Positions 42,330-51,667 are shown, counted from the stretch's first letter. The stretch: DNA of 64,000 nucleotides from Geodermatophilus telluris (GCF_900102745.1 NZ_FMZF01000002.1:806001-870000), one strand, 5' to 3'. Made by a program: numbers and translations. Notes: a model not told the origin generated them from the sequence alone.

Positions 42330-43196
42330 GTGGCCGCCCCCGCCTCCGTGGAGTACGAGGTCGTCGACGTCTTCGCGGCGCGGGCCTTCGCCGGCAACCC
42401 GCTCGCGGTGGTGTTCGACGCCGACGACCTGACCACCGCGCAGTGCCAGGCGCTGGCCGACGAGTTCGCGCTGTCGGAGACGTCGTTCCTCTGCGCGCCC
42501 ACCGAGCCCGGCGCCTCCTACCGGGTCCGGATCTTCACCCCCTACGCCGAGCTGCCGTTCGCCGGACACCCGAGCGTGGGTGCCGCGCACACCCTCGTCC
42601 GCACCGGCCGGCTCCCCGCGGGCAGGCTGCACCAGGAGTGCGGCGCCGGCGTCCTGCCGATCGACGTCACCGAGGACGGCGCCACGCTGACCGGCGGGCG
42701 GCCGACGCTGGAGGACGGTCCCGACCCGGTGGCGCTGGCCGAGGGCCTGGGGCTGTCGGCGGCCGACGTCGCCGGGCCGCCCGCGCACGTCGCCGGGTGC
42801 GGCCTGCCCTTCGCCTTCCTCGCCGTGCACCCCGACGTCGTCGACCGCGCCGTGCCCGACCCCGCCGCGCTGGCCGGGCTCGGGGTGGGGGAGGGCGTCT
42901 CGGTGCTGTCGTGGGACGGCGCCACCGCGTACGCCCGCGTCTTCGCGAACGACCTGCGCTGGGGCGAGGACCCCGCCACCGGGTCGGCCGCGCTGGGCGC
43001 CGGCGTCTGGCTGGTGGCCACCGGGCTGGTCGCGCCCGACGGGACGTCGTCCTACACGGTGCGCCAGGGCGAGGCCATGGGCCGGCCCTCGGTGCTCGCG
43101 TGCACGGTCACCGCCGACGGAGGCCGGGCCACCGGGGCCACGGTGGCCGGCGCGGTGGTGCCGGTGGCCGCGGGCCGCATCCGGGTCCCGGGGTGA
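42330..43196 (+). CDS. PhzF-family isomerase/epimerase-like protein
   Basis: 288-residue protein with the diaminopimelate-epimerase-like double fold. Family signatures: DVFAARAFAGNPLAVVFD, LSETSFLC with the catalytic Glu, AGHPSVGAAHTL, and DPATGSAALGAG. PhzF itself isomerises a phenazine precursor; most homologues are in unknown small-molecule pathways, and no phenazine genes are near. GTG 42330. Overlaps the following EamA exporter by 4 bp, suggesting that product handling and export are linked. Confidence 0.9.
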   Translation: MAAPASVEYEVVDVFAARAFAGNPLAVVFDADDLTTAQCQALADEFALSETSFLCAPTEPGASYRVRIFTPYAELPFAGHPSVGAAHTLVRTGRLPAGRLHQECGAGVLPIDVTEDGATLTGGRPTLEDGPDPVALAEGLGLSAADVAGPPAHVAGCGLPFAFLAVHPDVVDRAVPDPAALAGLGVGEGVSVLSWDGATAYARVFANDLRWGEDPATGSAALGAGVWLVATGLVAPDGTSSYTVRQGEAMGRPSVLACTVTADGGRATGATVAGAVVPVAAGRIRVPG

Positions 43197-44128
43197 GCTC
43201 GGGGCAGGCCGCCGTCGCGCCGTCCCCGTGGGCGGTGCACCGGCCGGAGGGCCGCGACCTCGCGCTCATGGCGGTCGCCGTCGTCGGCGTCTCCTTCTCC
43301 GGGCCGCTCACCGCCCTGGTGACCACGTCGTTCCTCGCCATCGCCTTCTGGCGCAACGCCGCCGGCGCCGCGCTGCTCGTGCCGGTGCTGCTCGGCCGGG
43401 AGCGCGCCACGCTCACCGGGCTGCGGCCGCGGCAGCTGGGCAGCTCGGTGGCCGCCGGCCTGTTCCTCGCCGCCCACTTCGCCGCCTGGCTGCCGAGCCT
43501 GTCGATGACCAGCGTCGCCGCCTCCACCGCGCTGGTCACCACCACGCCGATCTGGACGGCGCTGGCCGCGCGGGTCTCCGGCGTGCGGCTGCCCGCGCAG
43601 GTCTGGTGGGGGCTGGTGCTCGCGGTGGTCGGCGTCGCGCTGATCGCCGGGGTCGACGTCACCGTCAGCCTGGACGCGCTGGCCGGTGACGGGCTGGCGC
43701 TGCTGGGCGCGGTCTGCGCCGGCGGCTACATGCTGGCCGGCGCGCGGGCGCGCACCCGGCTGGCGACCTCGGCCTACTCCGTCGTCTGCTACTCCACCTG
43801 CGCGCTCACCCTGGCCGTGGCGGCCCTGGTGACGACGACGCCGCTGGCCGGGTTCAGCACCCGCGACTGGCTGCTCATCGCCGCGATCACCGTCTGCGCG
43901 CAGCTGTTCGGGCACACGCTGCTCAACCTGGTGCTCGCCGGCGTGGGGCCCACCGTCGTCGGCCTGGCCGTGCTGCTCGAGGTGCCCGGCGCGCTGCTCG
44001 TGGCGCTGGTGCTGCTGGGCCAGACGCCGCCGCTGCTGGCGCTGCCCGGCATGGTCGCCGTCGTCGCGGGGGTGGCGCTGGTGGTGCGGGCCGCCCGGCC
44101 GCCGACGCCGGTCGAGCCCGCCACGTGA
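43193..44128 (+). CDS. EamA (DMT superfamily) transporter
   Basis: 311-residue membrane protein, ten helices in two EamA repeats (FSGPLTALVTTSFLAIAFWR start; FGHTLLNLVLAGVGPTVVGL in the second half). Probable metabolite exporter. GTG 43193 overlaps the phzF-like stop (GTGA), so the two genes are coupled. Different subgroup from the EamA protein at 7715. Confidence 0.88.
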   Translation: MSSGQAAVAPSPWAVHRPEGRDLALMAVAVVGVSFSGPLTALVTTSFLAIAFWRNAAGAALLVPVLLGRERATLTGLRPRQLGSSVAAGLFLAAHFAAWLPSLSMTSVAASTALVTTTPIWTALAARVSGVRLPAQVWWGLVLAVVGVALIAGVDVTVSLDALAGDGLALLGAVCAGGYMLAGARARTRLATSAYSVVCYSTCALTLAVAALVTTTPLAGFSTRDWLLIAAITVCAQLFGHTLLNLVLAGVGPTVVGLAVLLEVPGALLVALVLLGQTPPLLALPGMVAVVAGVALVVRAARPPTPVEPAT

Positions 44129-44205
44129 GCGTCGTTACCCTCCGGTAGCCGAAGACCCCACCCGCTGAGTCGTCCACCCACCCCACCACCCCGACGGAGG
44201 CATCC

Positions 44206-45159
44206 GTGGCCGAGCTCCGATCCCGTCGTTCCAACCTCGCCGTGCCGGGCAGCAACCCGCGGTTCCTGGAGAAGGCCAAGGGGCTGCCGGCCGACCAGGT
44301 CTTCCTCGACCTCGAGGACGCCTGCGCGCCGCTGGCCAAGCCCGGCGCCCGCAAGAACATCGTCGCGGCCCTCAACGAGGGCGGCTGGGGCGAGAAGATC
44401 CGCACCGTCCGCGTGAACGACTGGACGACGGAGTGGACCCACCGCGACGTGATCGAGGTGGTCGAGGGCGCCGGCGCCGAGCTCGACTGCATCATGCTGC
44501 CGAAGGTCGCCGACGCCGCCCAGGTGGCGGCGCTGGACCTGCTGCTCACGCAGGTCGAGAAGGCCAACGGCCTGCCGGTCGGGCGGATCGGCATCGAGGC
44601 GCAGATCGAGACCGCGCAGGGCCTGATCAACGTCAACGACATCGCGTTCGCCAGCCCGCGGATCGAGACGATCATCTTCGGCCCGGCCGACTTCATGGCC
44701 AGCATCAACATGAAGTCGCTCGTGGTCGGCGCCCTGCACCCGGACTACCCGGGCGACCCGTTCCACTACATCCTCATGCAGATCCTCATGGCCGCCCGCG
44801 CCCGCGGCGTGCAGGCCATCGACGGCCCCTTCCTGCAGGTGCGCGACGTCGACGCCTTCCGCGAGGTGGCCAAGCGCTCCGCCGTCCTCGGGTTCGACGG
44901 CAAGTGGGTGCTGCACCCGGGCCAGATCGACGCCGCCAACGAGATCTACGCGCCGTCGCAGGCCGACTACGACCACGCGGAGCTCATCCTCGACGCCTAC
45001 GACTGGTCCACGTCGGAGGCCGGCGGCGCGAAGGGCTCGGCGATGCTCGGCGACGAGATGATCGACGAGGCCAGCCGCAAGATGGCGCTGGTCATCGCCG
45101 GCAAGGGCCGCGCCGCCGGGATGAGCCGCACCTCGTCGTTCACCCCGCCCGAGGACTAG
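44206..45159 (+). CDS. HpcH/HpaI-family CoA-ester lyase (malyl-/methylmalyl-CoA lyase-like)
   Basis: 317 residues, citrate-lyase-beta-like TIM barrel. Motifs: RRSNLAVPGSNPRFLEKAKG, FLDLEDACAPLAK, IEAQIETAQGLINVND with the metal Glu, and FGPADFMASI. It closely resembles the actinobacterial lyase of the ethylmalonyl-CoA pathway, which splits methylmalyl-CoA to glyoxylate and propionyl-CoA. GTG 44206 with CGGAGG. A matching acyl-CoA dehydrogenase follows after one small gene; the mesaconyl-CoA hydratase and crotonyl-CoA carboxylase are not in the window. Symbol withheld. Confidence 0.87.
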   Translation: MAELRSRRSNLAVPGSNPRFLEKAKGLPADQVFLDLEDACAPLAKPGARKNIVAALNEGGWGEKIRTVRVNDWTTEWTHRDVIEVVEGAGAELDCIMLPKVADAAQVAALDLLLTQVEKANGLPVGRIGIEAQIETAQGLINVNDIAFASPRIETIIFGPADFMASINMKSLVVGALHPDYPGDPFHYILMQILMAARARGVQAIDGPFLQVRDVDAFREVAKRSAVLGFDGKWVLHPGQIDAANEIYAPSQADYDHAELILDAYDWSTSEAGGAKGSAMLGDEMIDEASRKMALVIAGKGRAAGMSRTSSFTPPED

Positions 45160-45178
45160 GGGGCCCGGCGCGCCGGGG

Positions 45179-45493
45179 TCAGGGGGCGAAGGACGCGCCC
45201 ACGGTGGCGACGACGACGATCGCGACGACGACGCCCAGCACGGCCAGGGCGGTACCGATGCCGCCGATGACGATCCCGGCCAGTGCCAGGCCGTCGCCCT
45301 CCTCGCCGGTCTGCCGGATCTGCCGGCGGGCCAGGATGCCGAGCACCAGGCCCGCCGGCGAGGCGACGAAGGCGAAGACCAGCGCGAGGATCGCCAGGGT
45401 GTTCGTGGGCCGCCGGTAGGGCGGCCAGCCCGGTGGCGGTGGGCCGTAGGCCTGCGCGCTCCCGTACCCGGACGGGTCCTGGCTGCTGCTCAT
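45179..45493 (-). CDS. DUF4190 small membrane protein
   Basis: 104 residues. Gly/Pro/Tyr-rich N-terminus (about 1-30), then two transmembrane helices (LAILALVFAFVASPAGLVLG, GIVIGGIGTALAVLGVVVAI) separated by a short polar loop with the family GILARRQIRQTGE. DUF4190 proteins have unknown function and are very common in actinobacteria. ATG 45493 has a GAGGAGG site; an upstream GTG-type extension is unsupported. Sits between the lyase and the dehydrogenase on the opposite strand. Confidence 0.86.
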   Translation of the reverse strand: MSSSQDPSGYGSAQAYGPPPPGWPPYRRPTNTLAILALVFAFVASPAGLVLGILARRQIRQTGEEGDGLALAGIVIGGIGTALAVLGVVVAIVVVATVGASFAP

Positions 45494-45639
45494 CGCGTCC
45501 TCCTCGGTGCTGCCAGCGGCACCGTAGAGGGCGCGGGGTCCCCGGCGCGGGCGCGCGACCACGGACACGACGACGCGTCCGGAGGGGACTGCTCCATACT
45601 CACCGGTAACACGGACACCGGAGTCCCGGAGGAGCAGAC

Positions 45640-46836
45640 GTGGCCCGACTGGCGCAGACCGCCGACCTGACCGACATCCAGCAGGAGATCCTGGCGACGG
45701 TCCGCAGCTTCGTGGACAAGGAGATCATCCCGCACGCCCAGGAGCTGGAGCACGCCGACGCCTACCCGACGGAGATCGTCGAGGGGCTCAAGGAGCTGGG
45801 CATCTTCGGGCTGATGATCCCCGAGGAGTACGGCGGCCTGGGTGAGTCGCTGTTGACCTACGCGCTGGTGGTCGAGGAGATCGCCCGCGGGTGGATGAGC
45901 GTCAGCGGCGTCATCAACACCCACTTCATCGTCGCCTACATGATCCGCCAGCACGGCACCCAGGCGCAGAAGGAGCACTTCCTGCCGCGGATGGCCACCG
46001 GCGAGGTCCGCGGCGCGTTCTCGATGTCCGAGCCGGGCCTGGGCTCCGACGTCGCCGGCATCCGCACCAAGGCGGTCCGCGACGGCGACTCCTACGTCAT
46101 CGACGGCCAGAAGATGTGGCTGACCAACGGCGGTTCCTCCACCCTGGTCGCCGCCCTGGTGCGCACCGACCTCGGCGCGGACAAGGCGCACCAGAACCTG
46201 ACGACGTTCCTCGTCGAGAAGCCGGCCGGCTTCGGCACCGTCGCCCCGGGCCTGACCATCCCCGGCAAGATCGACAAGATGGGCTACAAGGGCGTCGACA
46301 CCACCGAGCTGGTGTTCGACGGCTACCGCACGAGCGCGGACGCGATCCTCGGCGGGGAGCCGGGCCGCGGCTTCGCGCAGATGATGGACGGCGTCGAGGT
46401 CGGCCGGGTCAACGTCGCCGCCCGCGCCTGCGGCATCTCCATCCGCGCCTTCGAGCTGGCCGTGGAGTACGCGCAGCAGCGGGAGACCTTCGGCAAGCCG
46501 ATCGTGGCGCACCAGGCGATCGCCTTCCAGCTCGCCGAGATGGCCACCAAGGTCGAGGCGGCGCACCTGATGATGGTCAACGCCGCGCGGCTCAAGGACG
46601 CCGGCCGGCGCAACGACGTCGAGGCCGGCATGGCCAAGCTGCTGGCCAGCGAGTACTGCGCCGAGGTGACCACGCAGTCCTTCCGCATCCACGGCGGCTA
46701 CGGATACTCCAAGGAGTACGAGATCGAGCGCCTCATGCGCGAGGCGCCGTTCCTGCTCATCGGCGAGGGCACCAGCGAGATCCAGAAGACGATCATCAGC
46801 CGCGGACTGCTCCGGGAGTACGGCATCGAGCGCTGA
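45640..46836 (+). CDS. Acyl-CoA dehydrogenase (methylsuccinyl-CoA dehydrogenase-like)
   Basis: 398-residue FAD enzyme. Motifs: PEEYGGLGESLLTYALVVEE, FSMSEPGLGSD at the FAD site, and the C-terminal catalytic region REAPFLLIGEGTSEIQKTII with SRGLL. Sequence and neighbourhood (a methylmalyl-CoA-lyase-like gene 480 bp upstream) match the actinobacterial methylsuccinyl-CoA dehydrogenase of the ethylmalonyl-CoA route, which oxidises methylsuccinyl-CoA to mesaconyl-CoA. Short-chain beta-oxidation is the alternative. GTG 45640 with GGAGGAG. Ends at a strong hairpin terminator. Confidence 0.9.
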   Translation: MARLAQTADLTDIQQEILATVRSFVDKEIIPHAQELEHADAYPTEIVEGLKELGIFGLMIPEEYGGLGESLLTYALVVEEIARGWMSVSGVINTHFIVAYMIRQHGTQAQKEHFLPRMATGEVRGAFSMSEPGLGSDVAGIRTKAVRDGDSYVIDGQKMWLTNGGSSTLVAALVRTDLGADKAHQNLTTFLVEKPAGFGTVAPGLTIPGKIDKMGYKGVDTTELVFDGYRTSADAILGGEPGRGFAQMMDGVEVGRVNVAARACGISIRAFELAVEYAQQRETFGKPIVAHQAIAFQLAEMATKVEAAHLMMVNAARLKDAGRRNDVEAGMAKLLASEYCAEVTTQSFRIHGGYGYSKEYEIERLMREAPFLLIGEGTSEIQKTIISRGLLREYGIER

Positions 46837-46861
46837 GCCGGCGGGTCGGTCCGCGGCGGGA

Positions 46862-46894
46862 CGTGCTCTGCCCCGCGGGTGTGGGCAGAGCACG
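46862..46894. terminator. Bidirectional hairpin terminator
   Basis: CGTGCTCTGCCC (46862-46873) pairs perfectly with GGGCAGAGCACG (46883-46894). It lies 25 bp after the acyl-CoA dehydrogenase stop and 12 bp after the stop of the convergent GT39 gene. No U tract, as usual in actinobacteria. Confidence 0.75.
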
Positions 46895-46906
46895 ACCGCG
46901 CCCGGA

Positions 46907-48922
46907 TCACCTCGCCGGCCGGCTCAGGTCGTAGACGGTGACGCCGTCGATCGTCTGCGCGGTGTAGTGCTCCGCCACCCACGCCACGATCTCCGCCGAC
47001 GCCGAGCTGCCGCCGTCGCCGGCCATCCCCAGCCCGCCGCCGACGAACCAGTGGACCCGCCCGTCGGCGACGTACTGCTGGAACTGCTCGAGGGTGGGCG
47101 AGGGGTCACTGCCGTTGAACCCGCCGACCGCCATCACCGGCAGCCCGGTGGCCAGCTGGTAGCCGGCGGCGTTGTTGGACCCGACCGCGGCGGCCGCCCA
47201 GGTGTACCCGTCGGCGTCCTCGCTGAGCGCGGCCACCAGCTCCTCGCCGACGTCGGAGGCGTCGAGCAACCCGCCCGGCCCGCCGCCGGCGCCGCCTCGG
47301 GGGCCGACCGGGACCGCGGTGTTGCCCGGCGCGGTCCCCGGCGCCACCCCGCCCGGTGCGGCACCGCCGGCAGCGGCCGGCGGGCGGCCGAGTGCGGCAC
47401 CGCCGGGGCCCGCGAAGCCGGCGCCGGCGACGGCCGGACCGGCGCTCGGGATGGAGCCGGTGTGCGGGGTGGCGGCGGTCTGCACGGCGTAGGCGGCCGG
47501 TCCGGCGACCCCGCCCAGCAGCCCGGCGGCCAGCACCGCGGCGGCAACGGCGCGGCCCAGCCGGTCGACGACGACCAGCCCGAGCGCCGCGACCAGCCCC
47601 ACGGCCAGGACGGCCCAGCGCAGCCACGGCAGGAAGTCCGCCGAGCGGCCCAGCAGCACCCACGCCCACAGCGCGGTGCCGGCCAGCACGAGCGCCAGCA
47701 CCAGCCGCGCCCCGGCCCGGTCCCGGCGCCGCCAGAGCAGCGCGCCGCCGATGGCGACCAGGGCGGCGACCGCGGGGGCGAGGGCCACCGTGTAGTAGGC
47801 GTGGAAGATGCCGGCCATCAGGCTGAAGGTCAGGCCGGTGACGGCGAGCCAGGTGCCCCAGGTGAGCAGCGCGGCCCGGCGCGGGTCGGTGCGGGGTGCC
47901 CGGCCGACGGTGACCAGCCCGGCGGCCAGCAGCGCCAGCGCGGCCGGCAGCAGCCACCCGACCTGCCCGCCGACCTCGGCGCCGAACAGCCGCAGCAGCC
48001 CGGTCTCGCCCCAGCCGCCACCCGGCGCGCCGCCGACGCTGCCGGTCTCCTCGCCGGTCAGCCGGCCGAGGCCGTTGTAGCCCCAGATCAGCTCCCACAC
48101 GGAGTTCGTCTGCGAGCCCCCGACGTACGGGCGCGACGCCGCGGGCACCAGCTCGACGACGGCGACCCACCAGCCGCCGGCCACGACCGTCCCCGCCCCG
48201 GCGCCGAGCAGCTGCAGCACGCGGCGGCGCAGCGTTGCCGGAGCGGCCACCAGCCACACCAGCGCGAAGCCGGGGACGACGAGCACCGCCTGCAGCGTCT
48301 TGGTGAGGAACGCGAACCCGAGCAGCACCCCCACGGCGACCAGCCCGCGGGTGGAGGCCCGCTCCAGCGACCGGGTGAGCACGTACGCGGCCGCGGTCAT
48401 CAGCAGCACGAGCAGCGCGTCGGGGTTGTCGAAGCGGAACATGAGCGCGGCCACCGGGGTCAGCGCCAGGACCGCCCCGGCGAGCAGCCCCGCGCCCGGG
48501 CCGGCCACCCGGCGCACGGCCAGGTACAGCAGCCCCACGGTGGCCACGCCCATGAGCGCCTGCGGCACCAGCAGCGACCACGGGCTCAGGCCGAACAGCC
48601 GCACCGACAGCGCCATCACCCACAGCGACGCGGGGGGCTTGTCCACGGTGATCGAGTTGGCCGCGTCGGAGGAGCCGTAGAAGAACGCCTCCCAGCTCTG
48701 CGAGCCGGCCTGCGCGGCCGCGGCGTAGAAGGCGTTGGCCCAGCCCGACGCCGAGAGGTCCCACAGGTACAGCGCGCCGGTGGCGGCCAGCAGGCCGAGC
48801 AGCGCGGGCCGCACCCAGCGCGGGTCGGTGGGGTGCCGGCGCAGCAGCCGGGCGGCCCGGCCGGCGCGCGCGGGTGCCGGGGGAGCGGCGGGCGCCGGGG
48901 GTGGCGGCACGGTGGCGGTCAC
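46907..48922 (-). CDS. GT39-family (ArnT/PMT-like) membrane glycosyltransferase
   Basis: 671 residues with about eleven to thirteen hydrophobic segments. Polyprenyl-phosphate-sugar transferases of this class use an outer loop acid; here SDAANSITVDKPPASLWV carries the typical Asp and DKPP motif. A long Gly/Ala/Pro-rich outer segment (about 510-560) leads to a soluble C-terminal domain with SNNAAGYQLATGLPVMAVGG and FVGGGLGMAGDG. Likely moves a sugar from a lipid carrier to an envelope acceptor. GTG 48922 overlaps the GT2-GtrA gene, which probably makes the carrier-linked sugar. Confidence 0.88.
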   Translation of the reverse strand: MTATVPPPPAPAAPPAPARAGRAARLLRRHPTDPRWVRPALLGLLAATGALYLWDLSASGWANAFYAAAAQAGSQSWEAFFYGSSDAANSITVDKPPASLWVMALSVRLFGLSPWSLLVPQALMGVATVGLLYLAVRRVAGPGAGLLAGAVLALTPVAALMFRFDNPDALLVLLMTAAAYVLTRSLERASTRGLVAVGVLLGFAFLTKTLQAVLVVPGFALVWLVAAPATLRRRVLQLLGAGAGTVVAGGWWVAVVELVPAASRPYVGGSQTNSVWELIWGYNGLGRLTGEETGSVGGAPGGGWGETGLLRLFGAEVGGQVGWLLPAALALLAAGLVTVGRAPRTDPRRAALLTWGTWLAVTGLTFSLMAGIFHAYYTVALAPAVAALVAIGGALLWRRRDRAGARLVLALVLAGTALWAWVLLGRSADFLPWLRWAVLAVGLVAALGLVVVDRLGRAVAAAVLAAGLLGGVAGPAAYAVQTAATPHTGSIPSAGPAVAGAGFAGPGGAALGRPPAAAGGAAPGGVAPGTAPGNTAVPVGPRGGAGGGPGGLLDASDVGEELVAALSEDADGYTWAAAAVGSNNAAGYQLATGLPVMAVGGFNGSDPSPTLEQFQQYVADGRVHWFVGGGLGMAGDGGSSASAEIVAWVAEHYTAQTIDGVTVYDLSRPAR

Positions 48923-50211
48923 CGGGCGGTCTCCGTCTCGGGGAGGGCGGCCGTGGCGGGCGCGGCCACGGGGGTGCGGGGGGTCCGGGCGCCGCGGAAG
49001 ACCCAGTCGCGCAGCAGCACGAAGCGCAGCAGCGTGGCCGCGGCGTTGGCGGCGAGCAGCACGGCGAGCTCGACGGCGCGGGCCGGCGAGGGGGCGGCCA
49101 GGTGCAGCAGGCCCAGGGAACCGCTGGTCAGGGCGAGGGCGAGGGCGAACACGACGAGCCCCTGCAGCTGGTGGCGGCCGGCCCCGGGCCCGCCGCGGAT
49201 GCCGAAGGTGACCCGCCGGTTGGCCGCGGTGTTGGCCACCGCGGTCACCAGCAGGGCGACGAGGTTGGCCGGCTGGGCGGCCAGGACGCCGCGCAGCAGC
49301 AGGAACAGCAGCAGGTAGGCCGCCGTCGACAGCACGCCGACCGCGGCGAAGCGCACCAGCTGGCCGGCCGGCGACGACGAGTCGCCGGGCAGCCGGTCGG
49401 GCAGCGGCCCGCGGCCGATCGAGTCGCGCAGCTGCGCCAGCGGCAGCCGCCCGGTGGCCAGCGCGCGCAGCACCCGGGCGATGCCGGCCAGGTCCGCGCG
49501 CGCCGTCGCCACGACGTCGACCCGGCTGTCGGGGTCGTCGACCCAGTCGACGGGCACCTCGTGGATCCGCAACCCGGCCCGCTCGGCGAGCACCAGCAGC
49601 TCGGTGTCGAAGAACCAGCCGGTGTCCTCGACCAGCGGCAGCAGCCGCACCGCGACGTCGGCCCGGATGGCCTTGAAGCCGCACTGGGCGTCCGACAGCG
49701 AGGTGGCCAGCGTGCGGCGCAGGACCAGGTTGTAGCAGCGGGAGACGACCTCGCGCCGGAGGCCGCGGACCACCCGCGACGAGCGCGCCAGCCGGGTGCC
49801 GATGGCCAGGTCGGAGTGGCCGCTGACCAGCGGGGCGACCAGCGGCAGCAGGGCGTCGAGGTCGGTGGAGAGGTCGACGTCGGTGTAGACGAGGACCGGC
49901 GCGTCCGACCGCAGCCAGGCCGTGCGCAGCGCGCCGCCGCGGCCGGGCTCCGGGATCTGCAGCACCTCGACCCCGGGCAGCTCCGCGGCGACCCGGTGCG
50001 CCACCTCCGGGGTGCGGTCGGTGCTGCCGTTCTCCGCGACGGTGATGCGGAACGACCAGGGCAGGGACTCGGTCAGGTGGGCGTGCAGGCGGCGCAGGCA
50101 CGGCTCGAGGTCGGTCTCCTCGTCGTGCACCGGGACGACGACGTCGAGCACGGGCCGTCCACGGCCGGCGGTACCGGCGCGGTCGTGCGCGCCGAGCAGG
50201 AGCGGGGGCAT
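48919..50211 (-). CDS. GT2-GtrA fusion glycosyltransferase
   Basis: 430 residues. The N-terminal GT2 domain is of dolichol-phosphate-mannose-synthase type (about 18-250; LDVVVPVHDEETDLEPCL, acidic DVDLSTD, DAQCGFKAIRADVA) and is fused to a four-helix GtrA domain (about 285-410; LVRFAAVGVLSTAAYLLLFL). Such fusions make and flip polyprenyl-phosphate-linked sugars. ATG 50211. Coupled by 4-bp overlap to the GT39 gene, giving a donor-synthesis/transfer pair for envelope glycosylation. Divergent from the quinone-oxidoreductase-like gene. Confidence 0.9.
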   Translation of the reverse strand: MPPLLLGAHDRAGTAGRGRPVLDVVVPVHDEETDLEPCLRRLHAHLTESLPWSFRITVAENGSTDRTPEVAHRVAAELPGVEVLQIPEPGRGGALRTAWLRSDAPVLVYTDVDLSTDLDALLPLVAPLVSGHSDLAIGTRLARSSRVVRGLRREVVSRCYNLVLRRTLATSLSDAQCGFKAIRADVAVRLLPLVEDTGWFFDTELLVLAERAGLRIHEVPVDWVDDPDSRVDVVATARADLAGIARVLRALATGRLPLAQLRDSIGRGPLPDRLPGDSSSPAGQLVRFAAVGVLSTAAYLLLFLLLRGVLAAQPANLVALLVTAVANTAANRRVTFGIRGGPGAGRHQLQGLVVFALALALTSGSLGLLHLAAPSPARAVELAVLLAANAAATLLRFVLLRDWVFRGARTPRTPVAAPATAALPETETAR

Positions 50212-50297
50212 GACGCCGACGGTCGCGCCCGGGGCTGGGCCGGCCTGGTGCGCGCGCTGGGGATCGGCTGTGACCGGCGGGGCGCCACCGGTGGCCG

Positions 50298-50310
50298 TAG
50301 GTTCGGGGCC
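50298..50310 (+). promoter_or_regulatory. Leaderless -10 box of the quinone-oxidoreductase-like gene
   Basis: TAGGTT (50298-50303), 7 nt, GTG at 50311; no ribosome site. Confidence 0.5.
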
Positions 50311-51246
50311 GTGCGTGCCGTGGGAGTGGTCCGGTTCGGCGGGCCCGAGGCCCTCACCGTCGTCGACGTGCCGGACGAGCCCCTCGGGCCCGGGCAGGTG
50401 CGGCTGCGGGTGCGCGCGACGGCGGTCAGCCCCACCGACACCCACCTGCGCGAGGGCGCCTACGCCGGGCGGGACCCGGTCACGACCCCGCCGTGGGTGC
50501 CCGGCATGGACGCCGCCGGCGAGGTGGTCGAGGTGGGCGAGGACGTCGACCGGGTGCGGGTCGGCGACGCGGTCATGGCGGTCGTCGTCCCCACCGGCGC
50601 GCACGGCGGCTACCGCGAGGACCTCGTGCTGCCGCAGGGCTCGGTGGCCCGGGTGCCGGCGGGGACGGACGCCGTCGCCGCGTGCACGCTGCCGATGAAC
50701 GGGCTCACCGCCCGGCTGGCGCTCGACCACCTGGCGCTGCCCCCCGGGTCGGTGCTCGCGGTGACCGGCGCGGCGGGCGCCTTCGGCGGCTACGTCGTCC
50801 AGCTGGCGAAGGCCGACGGGCACACCGTCGTCGCCGACGCGTCCGAGGCCGACGAGCAGCTGGTCCGCGACCTCGGCGCCGACGTCGTCGTCCGGCGGGG
50901 GGACGACGTGGCCGAGCGGATCCGCGCCGAGTTCCCCGGCGGCGTCGACGGGCTGGCCGACGGGTCGGTGCAGGACGCGCTCGTGCTGCCCGCGGTCCGC
51001 GACGGCGGGAAGGTGGCCACCGTGCGCGGCTACCGCGGCGACGGGTCGGGCCGGGTCGAGGTGTTCCCGACCCGGGTGCGCGACTACGCCGAGAACGGCG
51101 CCGCACTGGACCGGCTGCGCGAGCAGGTGGAGTCCGGCGCGCTGACCCTGCGGGTGGCCCGCACCTTCGCGCCGGAGGAGGCGCCCGAGGCGCACCGCGC
51201 GCTGGCCCGCGGCGGCGTGCGCGGGCGGCTGGTGATCACCTTCTGA
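50311..51246 (+). CDS. NADPH:quinone oxidoreductase-like MDR protein
   Basis: 311-residue medium-chain dehydrogenase/reductase without structural zinc Cys. The N-terminal GroES-like lobe (VRFGGPEALTVVDVPDEPLG, AVSPTDTHLREG, PGMDAAGEVVEVG) and the nucleotide domain (GSVLAVTGAAGAFGGYVVQL, ADASEADEQLV, LGADVVVRRGDD) are both present. NADPH-dependent reduction of quinones or enones is the family reaction. GTG 50311, leaderless. The EthD gene follows on the same strand after 100 bp. Confidence 0.88.
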   Translation: MRAVGVVRFGGPEALTVVDVPDEPLGPGQVRLRVRATAVSPTDTHLREGAYAGRDPVTTPPWVPGMDAAGEVVEVGEDVDRVRVGDAVMAVVVPTGAHGGYREDLVLPQGSVARVPAGTDAVAACTLPMNGLTARLALDHLALPPGSVLAVTGAAGAFGGYVVQLAKADGHTVVADASEADEQLVRDLGADVVVRRGDDVAERIRAEFPGGVDGLADGSVQDALVLPAVRDGGKVATVRGYRGDGSGRVEVFPTRVRDYAENGAALDRLREQVESGALTLRVARTFAPEEAPEAHRALARGGVRGRLVITF

Positions 51247-51346
51247 GCCCGCGCGGGGCCCCGGTCGCGGCCGGCCGGGCGGGCCTGCCAGGGTGAGGGG
51301 GAGTCCCGCGGCAGCGGTGCCCGGGCCGACCGCGGAGGTGGCGCAG

Positions 51347-51667
51347 ATGGTGCACAGGCTCGTCGTCAGCTACGGACAGCCCGACGACCCGGCAGCGTTC
51401 GACGCCCACTACCGCGACACGCACACGCCGCTCGCGGTGCAGATGCCCGGCCTGGTGCGGCTGACCACCGGCCGGCCGCAGTCGATGGACCCCTCGCAGC
51501 CTGCGCCCTACCTCGTCGCCGAGCTCGACTTCGACTCCGAGCAGGCCATGGGCGCCGCGTTCGCCTCCGACGAGGGCAGGGCGACCGCGCGGGACGTCCC
51601 GAAGTTCGCCAGCGGCGGCGCCACCATGACCCACTACGAGGTGAACGAGGTGCACGTCTCCCGGTGA
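51347..51667 (+). CDS. EthD-family small protein
   Basis: 106-residue dimeric alpha-beta-barrel protein: LVVSYGQPDDPAAFDAHYRD, THTPLAVQMPGL, and FDSEQAMGAAFASDEGRAT are the EthD pattern. Members support ether-degrading P450s or act as small lyases. ATG 51347 has GGAGG at 51334. It overlaps the ThDP-enzyme gene by 4 bp (GTGA), so the two products probably act in one pathway; which one is unknown. Confidence 0.85.
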   Translation: MVHRLVVSYGQPDDPAAFDAHYRDTHTPLAVQMPGLVRLTTGRPQSMDPSQPAPYLVAELDFDSEQAMGAAFASDEGRATARDVPKFASGGATMTHYEVNEVHVSR

